DNA of 64,000 nucleotides, taken from NCBI RefSeq assembly GCF_042677145.1, contig NZ_JBHTIT010000001.1:2170001-2234000 (forward strand), written 5' to 3'. The notes under the pieces were generated by a model. It was given only the letters and a program-made list of their open reading frames with translations. It was not told the DNA's origin and did no database searches. Within the stretch, counting starts at the first letter, position 1; every line of letters begins with the position of its first letter. The position numbers and the translations under genes are program-made. Below are positions 1-7,761 of this stretch, one piece after another. This stretch comes from Perlucidibaca wandonensis. GTDB taxonomy: Bacteria; Pseudomonadota; Gammaproteobacteria; Pseudomonadales; Moraxellaceae.

Positions 1-742
1 GAATGATCATCGGTGCGGTGAGCATTTGGCCTTTGGTCATCCAGTTGAACAGCACAAAGCCTTGGTCGACATCGGGCTCACGGAAAAACTCGATATTGAA
101 GCGCGCGAGGCCATAGCCGATGAGGAATAGCGATGAGGCGGCCATGCGCGGGCGTGGTTTTAGCGTGAAAATAAAGATCACTAAAAATAACACGAGGCCT
201 TCAAATAGCGCTTCGTAGAGCTGCGATGGATGCCGGGCTAAGGCGTCGACATGGGGGAATACCATGCCCCAAGGCAGTTCGGGATTAGTCACTGGGCGGC
301 CCCAGAGCTCGCCACCAATGAAGTTGCCAATGCGACCAAACATCAAGCCAGGCGGCACGATGACCGCGAGCAAGTCGGTTATTTCTAGCCATGGCGTGTT
401 GTAGCGGCGAGCGAATAAGAAGCCAGCAACGAGTACGCCAAGGAAGCCGCCGTGAAAGCTCATGCCGCCTTCCCAGAGACGAATGGCCCAGAGTGGATCG
501 TTTATAAACCTATCGAAGCCATAGAAAAATACATAGCCCAAACGGCCGCCAATAATCACACCCATGGCGCAGTAAAAAATTAGATCGGCGACTTGATCGT
601 TGGTCCAGCCGATGCGCTTGGCGCGCCACAGTGCGAGCAGATAGGCCGAGCCAAAACCGAGCAGGTACATGAGGCCGTACCAATGCACTTTGAGCGGGCC
701 GAGGCTGAGCGCGATAGGGTCGATGTGAGGGTATGTGAGCAT
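1..742 (-). CDS. lgt: Prolipoprotein diacylglyceryl transferase (3' end outside window)
   Basis: Inner-membrane enzyme that transfers diacylglycerol from phosphatidylglycerol to the lipobox cysteine of prolipoproteins. I translated the minus strand from the ATG at 740-742: the product opens MLTYPHIDPIALSLGP, then shows several hydrophobic segments and the Lgt signatures GGMSFHGG and GRIGNFIGGELWGR. About 247 codons are present; the family is usually about 260-290 residues, so only the C-terminus is missing beyond the left edge. It lies downstream of ptsP on the same strand, as in pseudomonads and enterobacteria, but an opposite-strand gene intervenes. The window encodes several lipoproteins that would be its substrates. 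Confidence 0.95.
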   Translation of the reverse strand, partial: MLTYPHIDPIALSLGPLKVHWYGLMYLLGFGSAYLLALWRAKRIGWTNDQVADLIFYCAMGVIIGGRLGYVFFYGFDRFINDPLWAIRLWEGGMSFHGGFLGVLVAGFLFARRYNTPWLEITDLLAVIVPPGLMFGRIGNFIGGELWGRPVTNPELPWGMVFPHVDALARHPSQLYEALFEGLVLFLVIFIFTLKPRPRMAASSLFLIGYGLARFNIEFFREPDVDQGFVLFNWMTKGQMLTAPMII

Positions 743-879
743 GACGACATCCTTTTACAAACAGCTCGCATCATAAGACACTTGGGCCGCTTGCGCATGC
801 ATCACCGACAGTTGGGGCATGATTGGTCAGTGCTGATAGAAAGCGCGATGTATTCGATAAGTCGTGCCAAGGAGAGATC

Positions 880-1653
880 ATGTGTTTGTTAGCGTTTCAT
901 TGGCAGCCCGATAGCGACTTGCCGCTGCAGGTGTGGGCCAATCGCGATGAGTTTCTCGCACGCCCAGCAGCGCCAACGCAGCATTGGCTAGAGGCACCAC
1001 AGATTTTGGCCGGTCGAGACCTTGTTGCTGGCGGCACCTGGATGGGCGTCACGCTGACCGGTCGCTTTGCCGCGCTAACAAACTTTCGCGACCCCACGAA
1101 GGCCGCTGGCTTACGCTCGCGAGGTGAATTGGTTGCGCAGTTTTTAAGTAGTGATGAATCGGCGCTGATTGCCGCCGAGCGTATCGCTGCGCAGGCCAAC
1201 GATTACGCCGGATTTAATCTATTACTCTGCGATGGCCAGCAGCTATTTTGTGTCGATGATCGTGGCCAGGTGCAGGCCGTTAACCCAGGCTGGCATGGCT
1301 TATCGAATGCGAGGCTAAACACGCCCTGGCCTAAGTTGCAGCACTTAGTCGGCGCGGCGAAAGCATGGAGTCTGAGTGAGTCTCTAGTAGCAAGCTGCAG
1401 TAGCGCCAAAGTGGCCATGAATGCTGGTTATGCCTTGGCTTTATTGAGCGACACCGCCATGGCCAGCGACGAAGATCTGCCCGACACCGGCGTTGGCATC
1501 CTAATGGAGCGAGCACTTTCGCCAATATGCATCCGCACACCAGCTTATGGCACGCGCAACTCGACATGGTTACGCCTGAGTCGAGAGAGCGTCGAATGGC
1601 ATGAACAAGACTTCAATATCGGCGAACGTGTTCAGTTTTCACTGGTGCGTTAG
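880..1653 (+). CDS. NRDE family protein (TANGO2-like)
   Basis: Protein of 257 residues of the NRDE (Ser/Thr-rich T10/TANGO2) family, whose biochemical function is unsettled; an N-terminal nucleophile hydrolase fold with Cys2 has been proposed and the eukaryotic homologue is linked to haem or lipid handling. It starts MCLLAFHW, with the name-giving NRDEF motif near residue 22, and later GGTWMG and LTNFR. The ATG at 880 is chosen because GGAGAG lies 6 bases upstream and Cys2 is conserved in the family. It sits alone on the plus strand between lgt and ptsP, both minus. Family assignment is firm, function is not. Confidence 0.88.
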   Translation: MCLLAFHWQPDSDLPLQVWANRDEFLARPAAPTQHWLEAPQILAGRDLVAGGTWMGVTLTGRFAALTNFRDPTKAAGLRSRGELVAQFLSSDESALIAAERIAAQANDYAGFNLLLCDGQQLFCVDDRGQVQAVNPGWHGLSNARLNTPWPKLQHLVGAAKAWSLSESLVASCSSAKVAMNAGYALALLSDTAMASDEDLPDTGVGILMERALSPICIRTPAYGTRNSTWLRLSRESVEWHEQDFNIGERVQFSLVR

Positions 1654-1669
1654 CGCGGTGAAGCTGGCC

Positions 1670-3973
1670 TTATGTCGCGCTTGTGCTAGGCCTGAGCAGA
1701 TCAATCAAGCCCAGTGCCGTTAGCTCTTCTTCCACTTCAGCACGAATATCTTCCGGCTTATCAAAGGCTAACACTCTCTCCAAAAGTGCTTTCGCCTGCG
1801 CCATTGGCGTTAGGCAGATGGCCTTGCGCACTTTCAGCAAGTTACTCGCGCTCATCGATAGCGTGTCAAAACCCATGGCCATCAGCAAAATAGCGGTGCC
1901 TGGGTCGCCGGCCATTTCGCCACAAATACTCACTGGCTTGTTAACGCGGTGAGCCTCATTAACGACATAACGCACGGCGCGTAAAACCGCCGGATGATAG
2001 GCTGAATATAAGTTGGCGACGCGGGAGTTATTACGATCAACGGCCAGCAAATACTGCGTTAAGTCATTTGAGCCAATGCTGACAAAATCGACCAAACGGC
2101 AAAGGTCGGCGATTTGAATAATGGTTGCTGGCACTTCGACCATGACGCCAATACGCGGCAGCGTAACTGCGTATTCACCTTCTTCTTGTAGCTCTTCCAC
2201 GGCGCGATGAATTAGCGCCACGGCATCCTCTACTTCGCTCACCGATGTCACCATGGGTAGTAAAATATGCAAGTTATTCAGGTCAGTAGCAGCTTTTAGC
2301 ATGGCGCGAACTTGCACCATGAAAATCTCAGGATGATCTAGCGTGACGCGAATGCCGCGCCAGCCAAGGGCGGGGTTATCTTCGCGAATCGGGAAGTATG
2401 GAAGGTCTTTATCGCCGCCAATATCGAGCGTGCGCATGGTGACTGATTTCGGCGCAAAGGCCTCCAGCTGCTGGCGATAAATTTGCCGCTGTTCTTCTTC
2501 GCTGGGAAAGCGCTCGCGCAACATAAAGGGGATTTCTGAGCGGTAAAGACCCACGCCCTCAGCGCCGCGATCCTTAGCGCGCGCGACATCGGCCATCAAG
2601 CCAGTATTTACGCAAAGCGAGACAGCGAAACCGTCTGGCGTGACTGCGTCTCTGTCTTTATAGGCATCGAGTTCGGCGGTGAGTTGCTGCTCTTCTTTGA
2701 TGATGTCTTTGTAGCGCTTACGCAGCATGCGCGAAGGCTGCACATAAACGCGACCGATATAGCCATCAACGATCATTTCCGCATCGTCGAGCGAGGTCAC
2801 GGGGATATCGCTGACGCCCACCACGGTGGGAATGCCTAGCGCTCGAGCGACAATGGCCATGTGCGAGTTGGCGGCACCAGTTGCCGATACCACACCGCAA
2901 ACTTTATCTAGCGGAGCCTCAAGCAGCATGGCTGTGGAGATATCTTCGCCAATTAGGATGCTATTGTCGGGGAACTCGCGGATTTCTTCGCTTTCTTGCT
3001 CTTGCAGCTGCGCCAATAAGCGCAGACCAAGGTCGCGCACATCCGACATGCGCTCGCGTAAATACGGATCGTCCATTTTGGCAAAGTTTTGCAAATGCTC
3101 ATCAATGACCGAGCGCAATGCGCCTTGTGCCCAGTTACCGTCTTGAATGCGCTCGGCAATTTCGCCACCAAGAGCATTATCGTCGAGCATGCGCAAATAC
3201 ACATCAAATAGTGCGCGCTCATCAGGCAAAAGACTGCCGCGCATGCGTTCATCTAGCGCGCGAACGTGCTCACGAACGGTGTTCAGTGCTTTTGCTAGGA
3301 GTAGTAGCTCAGAGTCGACGTCATCGACTGCTCGATCGGGCACTTGGTCTAGGTCGGACGGCGGGTAGAGCACTACTGCGCGGCCAATGGTGACGCCTGG
3401 GGCGCCAGTAAGACCTTGAAATATTTGAGTGGCACTGCCGCGTGAGCCTTTTGATATCTCAAGCTGTCCGAGCACTTTAGCGTGCGCGACCACGCCGGAA
3501 AGCTGCGCCGAGAGCGTGACCATAAAGGCCACTTCGCCTTCGTCAAAGCGGCGATTATCGCATTGCTGCATAACCAAAACGCCGAGCACTTTGCGGCGGT
3601 TCATGATGGGCACGCCCAAGAACGCGTTGTAATGCTCTTCACCGGTTTCAGGGAAGTAGCGATAACGTGGATGTGAGGCGGCATCTTGTAAATTGATTGG
3701 CTCTTCACGAGTGGCGCAGAGGCCGACCAAGCCTTCATCCATGGCCATACTGACGACGCCAATGGCTTCACGATTGAAGCCTTCATTGGCCATTAACACC
3801 AAACGATTATTGCGATCATCGAGCAAATAAACTGAGCATACTTCTGTGCCAATGGCTTCGCGCACTGAGGATACGAGAATGTCGAGTGCGGCTTGAAAGT
3901 TCGGGGCAGAGTCGACCTCCTGAACGATGCGGCGCAAAATTTCCAGCATGCTCGAATCGGTGTTTAATGGCAT
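1670..3973 (-). CDS. ptsP: Phosphoenolpyruvate-protein phosphotransferase PtsP (EI-Ntr)
   Basis: First enzyme of the nitrogen-related phosphotransferase system: autophosphorylates from PEP and passes phosphate to NPr and EIIA-Ntr, a regulatory rather than sugar-transporting cascade. The 767-residue protein has an N-terminal GAF domain (about 15-165), then the EI N-terminal/phosphohistidine region with the active histidine at H371 in SHMAIVARALGIP, and a C-terminal PEP-binding barrel with RSEIPFMLRERFPSEEEQ-type motif, GSNDLTQY and the catalytic cysteine in CGEMAGDP. Length matches the family. The gene follows rppH by 4 bases, the conserved rppH-ptsP pair. Confidence 0.97.
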   Translation of the reverse strand: MPLNTDSSMLEILRRIVQEVDSAPNFQAALDILVSSVREAIGTEVCSVYLLDDRNNRLVLMANEGFNREAIGVVSMAMDEGLVGLCATREEPINLQDAASHPRYRYFPETGEEHYNAFLGVPIMNRRKVLGVLVMQQCDNRRFDEGEVAFMVTLSAQLSGVVAHAKVLGQLEISKGSRGSATQIFQGLTGAPGVTIGRAVVLYPPSDLDQVPDRAVDDVDSELLLLAKALNTVREHVRALDERMRGSLLPDERALFDVYLRMLDDNALGGEIAERIQDGNWAQGALRSVIDEHLQNFAKMDDPYLRERMSDVRDLGLRLLAQLQEQESEEIREFPDNSILIGEDISTAMLLEAPLDKVCGVVSATGAANSHMAIVARALGIPTVVGVSDIPVTSLDDAEMIVDGYIGRVYVQPSRMLRKRYKDIIKEEQQLTAELDAYKDRDAVTPDGFAVSLCVNTGLMADVARAKDRGAEGVGLYRSEIPFMLRERFPSEEEQRQIYRQQLEAFAPKSVTMRTLDIGGDKDLPYFPIREDNPALGWRGIRVTLDHPEIFMVQVRAMLKAATDLNNLHILLPMVTSVSEVEDAVALIHRAVEELQEEGEYAVTLPRIGVMVEVPATIIQIADLCRLVDFVSIGSNDLTQYLLAVDRNNSRVANLYSAYHPAVLRAVRYVVNEAHRVNKPVSICGEMAGDPGTAILLMAMGFDTLSMSASNLLKVRKAICLTPMAQAKALLERVLAFDKPEDIRAEVEEELTALGLIDLLRPSTSAT

Positions 3974-3977
3974 TCGT

Positions 3978-4472
3978 TCATCCTGCCTTGGCGGTTAAGG
4001 CGACTGGCACACGAGGCTGCAGCTCTTTCAATGCTTTGCGATAGACCTCGCGTTTAAACGACACAACTTGGTCGAGAGGAAACCAATAGCTAACCCATCG
4101 CCAATGATCGAATTCAGCGTGCTTTTGCTTGTCGAGCGCGACTCGCGACTCTGCGCCAACCAGTTTTAGCAGGAACCATTTTTGCTTTTGGCCTATGCAC
4201 AATGGCGGTTTGTCGTTACGAATGAAGCGCTTAGGTAGACGATAACGCAGCCAGCCGCGAGTTTGAGCCAGGATGGTGACATCCTCAGGATCAAGGCCAA
4301 CTTCCTCCCAAAGCTCGCGATACATAGCTTGCTCAGGCGTTTCGCCATCGCTGATGCCGCCTTGAGGAAATTGCCAGGCATCGTGGCCATAACGCTTGGC
4401 CCAGAGCACATCGCCCGAGTCGTTAGTAATAATGATGCCCACGTTGGGCCTGAAGCCGTCCCCGTCGATCAC
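3978..4472 (-). CDS. rppH: RNA pyrophosphohydrolase (Nudix), GTG start
   Basis: Removes pyrophosphate from the 5' end of mRNA, preparing transcripts for RNase E decay. The 164-residue product contains RPNVGIIITN, the Nudix box spanning GGISDGETPEQ to REL.EEVGL, WLRYRLPKRF and CIGQKQKWF, all typical of RppH. An ATG lies 22 codons further upstream, but the family begins right at the M/V-IDGDGFRPN segment, and the GTG at 4472 is preceded by AAGGA at suitable distance, so I choose the GTG. Directly upstream of ptsP, divergent from the HAD gene. Confidence 0.94.
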   Translation of the reverse strand: MIDGDGFRPNVGIIITNDSGDVLWAKRYGHDAWQFPQGGISDGETPEQAMYRELWEEVGLDPEDVTILAQTRGWLRYRLPKRFIRNDKPPLCIGQKQKWFLLKLVGAESRVALDKQKHAEFDHWRWVSYWFPLDQVVSFKREVYRKALKELQPRVPVALTAKAG

Positions 4473-4611
4473 TGGAGAGTCCTTGAAAAACTTAGATTTA
4501 TTACCCGTATTAGTACCGCAGTGCTGCGATATCGGCAAGGATGAGGCGCGATTTATTCATGCTAAATGAGTATCCTAGAAGCGAATTTATGGCCTATTTG
4601 ATGAGCTTAAG

Positions 4612-5271
4612 ATGACTCTTGCCTTGTTTGATTTGGATAACACGCTACTGGCGGGCGACTCTGACCACGCTTGGGGTGAGTTTTTGGCCGAAAAAGGCCA
4701 TGTAGATGCCAAGGCGTATGCGCGCGCTAATGACCTATTTTTCGCCGATTATCAGTCCGGCACGCTGGATATCAATGCATTTTGTCAGTTTGTTTTTGCT
4801 GTATTGGCACGCAATACGCCGGCGACTTTGGCGCAATGGCATGCGGAGTTTATGCGTGAGCGCATCGAGCCGATGCTGCTGCCAAAGGCGCAGGCCTTGC
4901 TTGAGAAGCACCGACAGCTTGGACATACGCTGGTTATCATTACTGCGACTAATCAGTTTGTGACTGGGCCTATCGCCAAACGTTTGGGCGTTGAACATCT
5001 GATTGCGACTCAGCCCGAGCAAGATGCAAATGGCCATTACACTGGGCAAGTGCTCGGCGTGCCATGCTTTCAGGAGGGTAAAATCACTCGCCTTGAAGCG
5101 TGGCTAAAAGATCATGACGACAGCCTCGATGGCTCGTGGTTTTACTCCGATTCGCGCAATGACTTGCCATTGCTAGAGCGTGTTACACACCCTATTGCGG
5201 TCGATGCCGACCCAATTTTGTCTGGCATTGCCGATGAGCGGGGCTGGCAACAGCTCAGCCTTCGTGATTAA
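4612..5271 (+). CDS. HAD-IB family phosphatase, candidate histidinol-phosphatase
   Basis: 219-residue HAD-superfamily hydrolase (SerB-like subfamily IB). Motif I is FDLDNTLL at residues 6-13 (nucleophile D7 or its neighbour, general acid two residues on), motif II is the ITAT segment near 105, and motif IV is SDSRNDLPLLE near 180. The position next to rppH-ptsP matches Pseudomonas aeruginosa PA0335-PA0337, where PA0335 has been reported as a histidinol-phosphate phosphatase. By synteny this is a candidate for the same histidine biosynthesis step; from sequence alone only a small-molecule phosphatase is supported. ATG at 4612 follows TGAGCTTAAG. Confidence 0.85.
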   Translation: MTLALFDLDNTLLAGDSDHAWGEFLAEKGHVDAKAYARANDLFFADYQSGTLDINAFCQFVFAVLARNTPATLAQWHAEFMRERIEPMLLPKAQALLEKHRQLGHTLVIITATNQFVTGPIAKRLGVEHLIATQPEQDANGHYTGQVLGVPCFQEGKITRLEAWLKDHDDSLDGSWFYSDSRNDLPLLERVTHPIAVDADPILSGIADERGWQQLSLRD

Positions 5272-5307
5272 GTGATTTTCTATTAAGTAGCCCTTTAGGA
5301 GCTGGCC

Positions 5308-5670
5308 ATGCGCCGTCTATTAACGATGTTTGCGGTGATCATGATGCTGTCGGCGTGCAGCATTCAATGGGCGGGCTTGAATGGCGGTATCGGCTTGCTG
5401 GGCTCGCGCGATGCCACGCGCCTAAGTGCATCGGCAGTGGAAAAAGACAAAGTGTTGGCTGAAATTGCCCAAAATAAAGACGTGGCGCGCCTAGACGCGG
5501 CGTTGGCTGATGTCTTGGCGCAAGCCGATCAAGGTGAAAACAAGCAGCGTACGCAATGGGCGGAGCTCATCCCGAGCATGACCTTTGAGCAAAAACTGCA
5601 TGTGCTCGACGTTTTGGCCAATGAGCGCTTAAGTGTGTTGGCTAGCGACGCAGATGCCCCGCGTCCGTAA
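5308..5670 (+). CDS. Small predicted lipoprotein, unknown function
   Basis: 120-residue protein with a lipoprotein signal: MRRLL, a hydrophobic stretch and the lipobox LSAC with Cys17. The mature part is short and polar with a helical, charged middle (KDKVLAEIAQNKDVARLDAA). A good Shine-Dalgarno AGGAG stands 8 bases before the ATG. I do not recognise the family. Position 36 bases after the HAD gene suggests co-transcription. Its last 29 bases overlap the 3' end of the convergent fau gene. Confidence 0.75.
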   Translation: MRRLLTMFAVIMMLSACSIQWAGLNGGIGLLGSRDATRLSASAVEKDKVLAEIAQNKDVARLDAALADVLAQADQGENKQRTQWAELIPSMTFEQKLHVLDVLANERLSVLASDADAPRP

Positions 5671-6265
5671 CAACGATATCGACAGGCTCGTCCCATTGCT
5701 CCGTTGGCAGCGCTAATACCTGTTGTGATCGGTGCGCGAGGCCAATGAGCTGTGGGCGCTTAACGCCGCGTTGCAGTCGCGCCAATAGTCGATCGTAAAA
5801 ACCACCGCCCATGCCCAAGCGTTGCCCATTGGCGTCAAAGCCGACTAGGGGCATCAGCAGCGCATCTAGCTTTTCTGGGCGCATGACCTGCCGACCCAAC
5901 GGCTCGCGAAGACCAAAGCGATTGCGCTTAGCTGGCCACGGTTGCAGCCGTAATTGGCGCCGGTTTTTGCTGGCATAAGCCATTGCAGGGGCAGCCAAAA
6001 AATGTAGCCGGTGATCATGTTTACGCGGTGCAATGACTGGCAAATACAGCTTTATGCCACGCTTATAAAGCAGGCGAGCAAACAAGCTAGGGTCGATTTC
6101 GCCATCAGCGGGCCAGTACAGGCCAACGTGCCGCCAAGATGACAGTTTGGGTAATTTCGAGAGTTGTTGAGCGAGGCCGTGTGCCGCAGCTTGTTGCTGA
6201 GCTGATGTCAGCGAGCGGCGCGAAAGCCTAAGGGATTGTCTGAGTTGATGACGCAAACGCACCAT
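5642..6265 (-). CDS. fau: 5-formyltetrahydrofolate cyclo-ligase
   Basis: ATP-dependent conversion of 5-formyl-THF to 5,10-methenyl-THF in the cytoplasm. The 207-residue protein has a basic N-terminal helix (LRQSLRLSRRSLT), the VGLYWPADGEID substrate loop, LMPLVGFDANGQRLGMGGGFYDR with the GMGGGFYD nucleotide-binding signature, and ends with WDEPVDIVVTD. Length agrees with E. coli YgfA/Fau (about 200). It lies directly downstream of the 6S RNA gene, the gammaproteobacterial arrangement in which fau is transcribed by read-through from ssrS. No strong Shine-Dalgarno is visible before the ATG at 6265. Confidence 0.95.
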   Translation of the reverse strand: MVRLRHQLRQSLRLSRRSLTSAQQQAAAHGLAQQLSKLPKLSSWRHVGLYWPADGEIDPSLFARLLYKRGIKLYLPVIAPRKHDHRLHFLAAPAMAYASKNRRQLRLQPWPAKRNRFGLREPLGRQVMRPEKLDALLMPLVGFDANGQRLGMGGGFYDRLLARLQRGVKRPQLIGLAHRSQQVLALPTEQWDEPVDIVVTDAGHLRR

Positions 6266-6273
6266 AGATGAAT

Positions 6274-6456
6274 AGTTTCTCCGAGAGTGCCGCTGTTCGT
6301 CGTCTCCCTTGAACCCTGCGGTTCAAGGGGGATGCGGCGTCATAACATTAGGCTTTCCGACGGGCGGACATGCACACAGCTACAAACGAACACATCCCAA
6401 TGGTTTAAACATCGGCTCAGGGGATATGAAAAACTGGCGAACACCCCAGAGAAGAA
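6274..6456 (-). ncRNA. ssrS: 6S RNA
   Basis: Regulatory RNA that binds sigma70-RNA polymerase by imitating an open promoter. On the minus strand I see the conserved blocks in order: a 5' closing-stem strand TTCTCTGGGGTGTTCG, CCCTGAGCCGAT, a TGCATG segment, CGTCGGAAAGCCT, and the hallmark hairpin CTTGAACCGCAGGGTTCAAG, then a 3' strand CACTCTCGGAGAAACT that pairs with the 5' end. Length about 183 nt, as in E. coli (184). It lies between zapA and fau, exactly the expected site. Ends are accurate to a few bases, set from the closing stem and promoter. Confidence 0.96.
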
Positions 6457-6460
6457 CTTT

Positions 6461-6489
6461 AGTATACGCAAGTGACTCAATATTGCTAA
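6461..6489 (-). promoter_or_regulatory. sigma70 promoter of 6S RNA
   Basis: On the minus strand, -35 TTAGCA (6489-6484), a 17-base spacer and -10 TATACT (6466-6461) stand a few bases before the 6S RNA 5' end. Confidence 0.7.
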
Positions 6490-6547
6490 GTCTAGTCTGT
6501 TATAAAACCGTAGCGTCTCAGCACGGTAATCGCTAACGATGTTGAAA

Positions 6548-6844
6548 CTACGACTCTGTCAGCGCTACTTCCATCCGTTTTAGTAAGCCTGCCATGGCCT
6601 CGGGACTAACTTGTGGCTCGCTATCGGCTTGCTGCCGGCTTAATAGCTCATGGCTGATGTTCAGCGCGGCGATCACGGCGATGCGCTCTAGACCTAAAAC
6701 TTTGCCACTGCCGCGAATTTCGCGCATTTTTCGATCAAGAAATTGTGCCGCGCGCTGCAAATTATCTTGCTCGGCGGGCGGGCAGGCAATTTTGTACGCT
6801 TTGTCGAGGATGAAAATATCCAGAGTATTGTTTTCTGCGCTCAT
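6548..6844 (-). CDS. zapA: Cell division protein ZapA
   Basis: Small cytoplasmic protein (98 aa) that cross-links FtsZ filaments at the division ring. The N-terminal half (NTLDIFILDKAYKIACPPAEQD) is the FtsZ-interacting globular part, followed by the characteristic LQRAAQFLDRKMREIRGSG segment and the dimerising coiled coil. Length is normal. Upstream neighbour on the same strand is a small coiled-coil gene, downstream is 6S RNA. Confidence 0.95.
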   Translation of the reverse strand: MSAENNTLDIFILDKAYKIACPPAEQDNLQRAAQFLDRKMREIRGSGKVLGLERIAVIAALNISHELLSRQQADSEPQVSPEAMAGLLKRMEVALTES

Positions 6845-6869
6845 ATCGGGACCTATAGACGAGGCGGCA

Positions 6870-7079
6870 TTAGCTCGATGTATCGAGTGCTTTTAGCCGC
6901 GTGATGATGGCCTCGACGCGATCGCGAGCGACCTCGTTGCGGTGTTTTAAATCTTCACGCTCATTCTCAAGCTCAGTAACTCGGGCTTGTAGCGCGCTAC
7001 ATTGTTGTTGGCTGGCACGATAACGCTCAAGCAATTGCTCAAGATGACGGCTCAGCGCTTGGAAATCTTGCTCACGCAT
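6870..7079 (-). CDS. TIGR02449 family coiled-coil protein (ZapB-like)
   Basis: A 69-residue, almost entirely helical protein beginning MREQDFQALSRHLEQLLERY with regular heptad spacing, and LENEREDLKHRN in the middle. It resembles the small family TIGR02449 found just upstream of zapA in pseudomonads and also resembles ZapB, a coiled-coil divisome factor. I start at the internal ATG 7079 because it gives the family length and removes a 15-residue non-helical extension; the Shine-Dalgarno is weak in both cases. Transcribed toward zapA with 25 bases between, so probably co-expressed with it. A division role is inference from context. Confidence 0.8.
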   Translation of the reverse strand: MREQDFQALSRHLEQLLERYRASQQQCSALQARVTELENEREDLKHRNEVARDRVEAIITRLKALDTSS

Positions 7080-7154
7080 ATTCGGTTCGCCGTGAAGAAA
7101 GTCAGCCGCTACTATAAGATTCATCCTTGCTCATGCCAACAGGAGGCCGACATC

Positions 7155-7754
7155 ATGCAAGCGGCGAATTTACCAACCCTAGAATCTCTCGCGCTGTTAC
7201 TCAGCGAAGTAAACGCCGACTGTAGTAGCTCCGAGCTTCATGGTTTGATCTCTGGTCTATTGGTTGCTGGTGCGCGCTTAAACCGCCACGCCTTGATGAA
7301 AACACTGGAAGGCCATGCCGACCCAGTATCTACCTTTTCTGACGGGATGATTGCCAGTCTTTGGCAGTTGCAGCTACAAACTTTGGAAGATTTAAACGCC
7401 GATGAGTTGTCGTTTAAGCCGATGCTGCCCGATGACGACGAAGCGCTGAAGCTGCGGGTTGTCGCCTTGGCCGACTTTTGCCGTGGCTTGCTCGCTGGCA
7501 TCGGTTTGGGCGCGCCGGCTAATAGCCCCGTGCTGGCGGAAGCGTCTATGCGCGAAACATTGCAGGATTTAGCGCACATCACCCAGGTCGATAGCGTCGA
7601 TGACGACGATGAAGAAGGCGAAGCTGCGTATTTAGAGCTGCATGAGTTTGTGCGTTTAGCCTCTATGCATTTGTTTGAAGAAATGGCGCCGCGCGAAGAG
7701 CATGGCCACGACTCTAGCAATGAAAGCAGGTCCGACGACCCAACTTTCCACTGA
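7155..7754 (+). CDS. YgfB/YecA family UPF0149 protein
   Basis: 199-residue acidic helical protein of family UPF0149: ELHGLISGLLVAGAR near the N-terminus, LADFCRGLLAGIGL in the middle, and an acidic DDDDEEGEAAYLELHEFVRLA motif. AGGAGG 9 bases before the ATG at 7155 decides the start. It begins the ygfB-pepP-ubiH-ubiI cluster conserved across gammaproteobacteria and is divergent from the zapA side. In Pseudomonas YgfB has been linked to regulation of ampDh3 and beta-lactam resistance; whether that holds here is unknown. Confidence 0.9.
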   Translation: MQAANLPTLESLALLLSEVNADCSSSELHGLISGLLVAGARLNRHALMKTLEGHADPVSTFSDGMIASLWQLQLQTLEDLNADELSFKPMLPDDDEALKLRVVALADFCRGLLAGIGLGAPANSPVLAEASMRETLQDLAHITQVDSVDDDDEEGEAAYLELHEFVRLASMHLFEEMAPREEHGHDSSNESRSDDPTFH

Positions 7755-7761
7755 GGCTTTT

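Noticed and set aside
593..892. 99-codon plus-strand frame upstream of the NRDE gene
   Set aside because: Mostly antisense to lgt; the NRDE start at 880 has its own ribosome site.
7238..7720. 160-codon minus-strand frame, serine-rich
   Set aside because: Antisense to ygfB, low complexity, no ribosome site and no recognisable motif.
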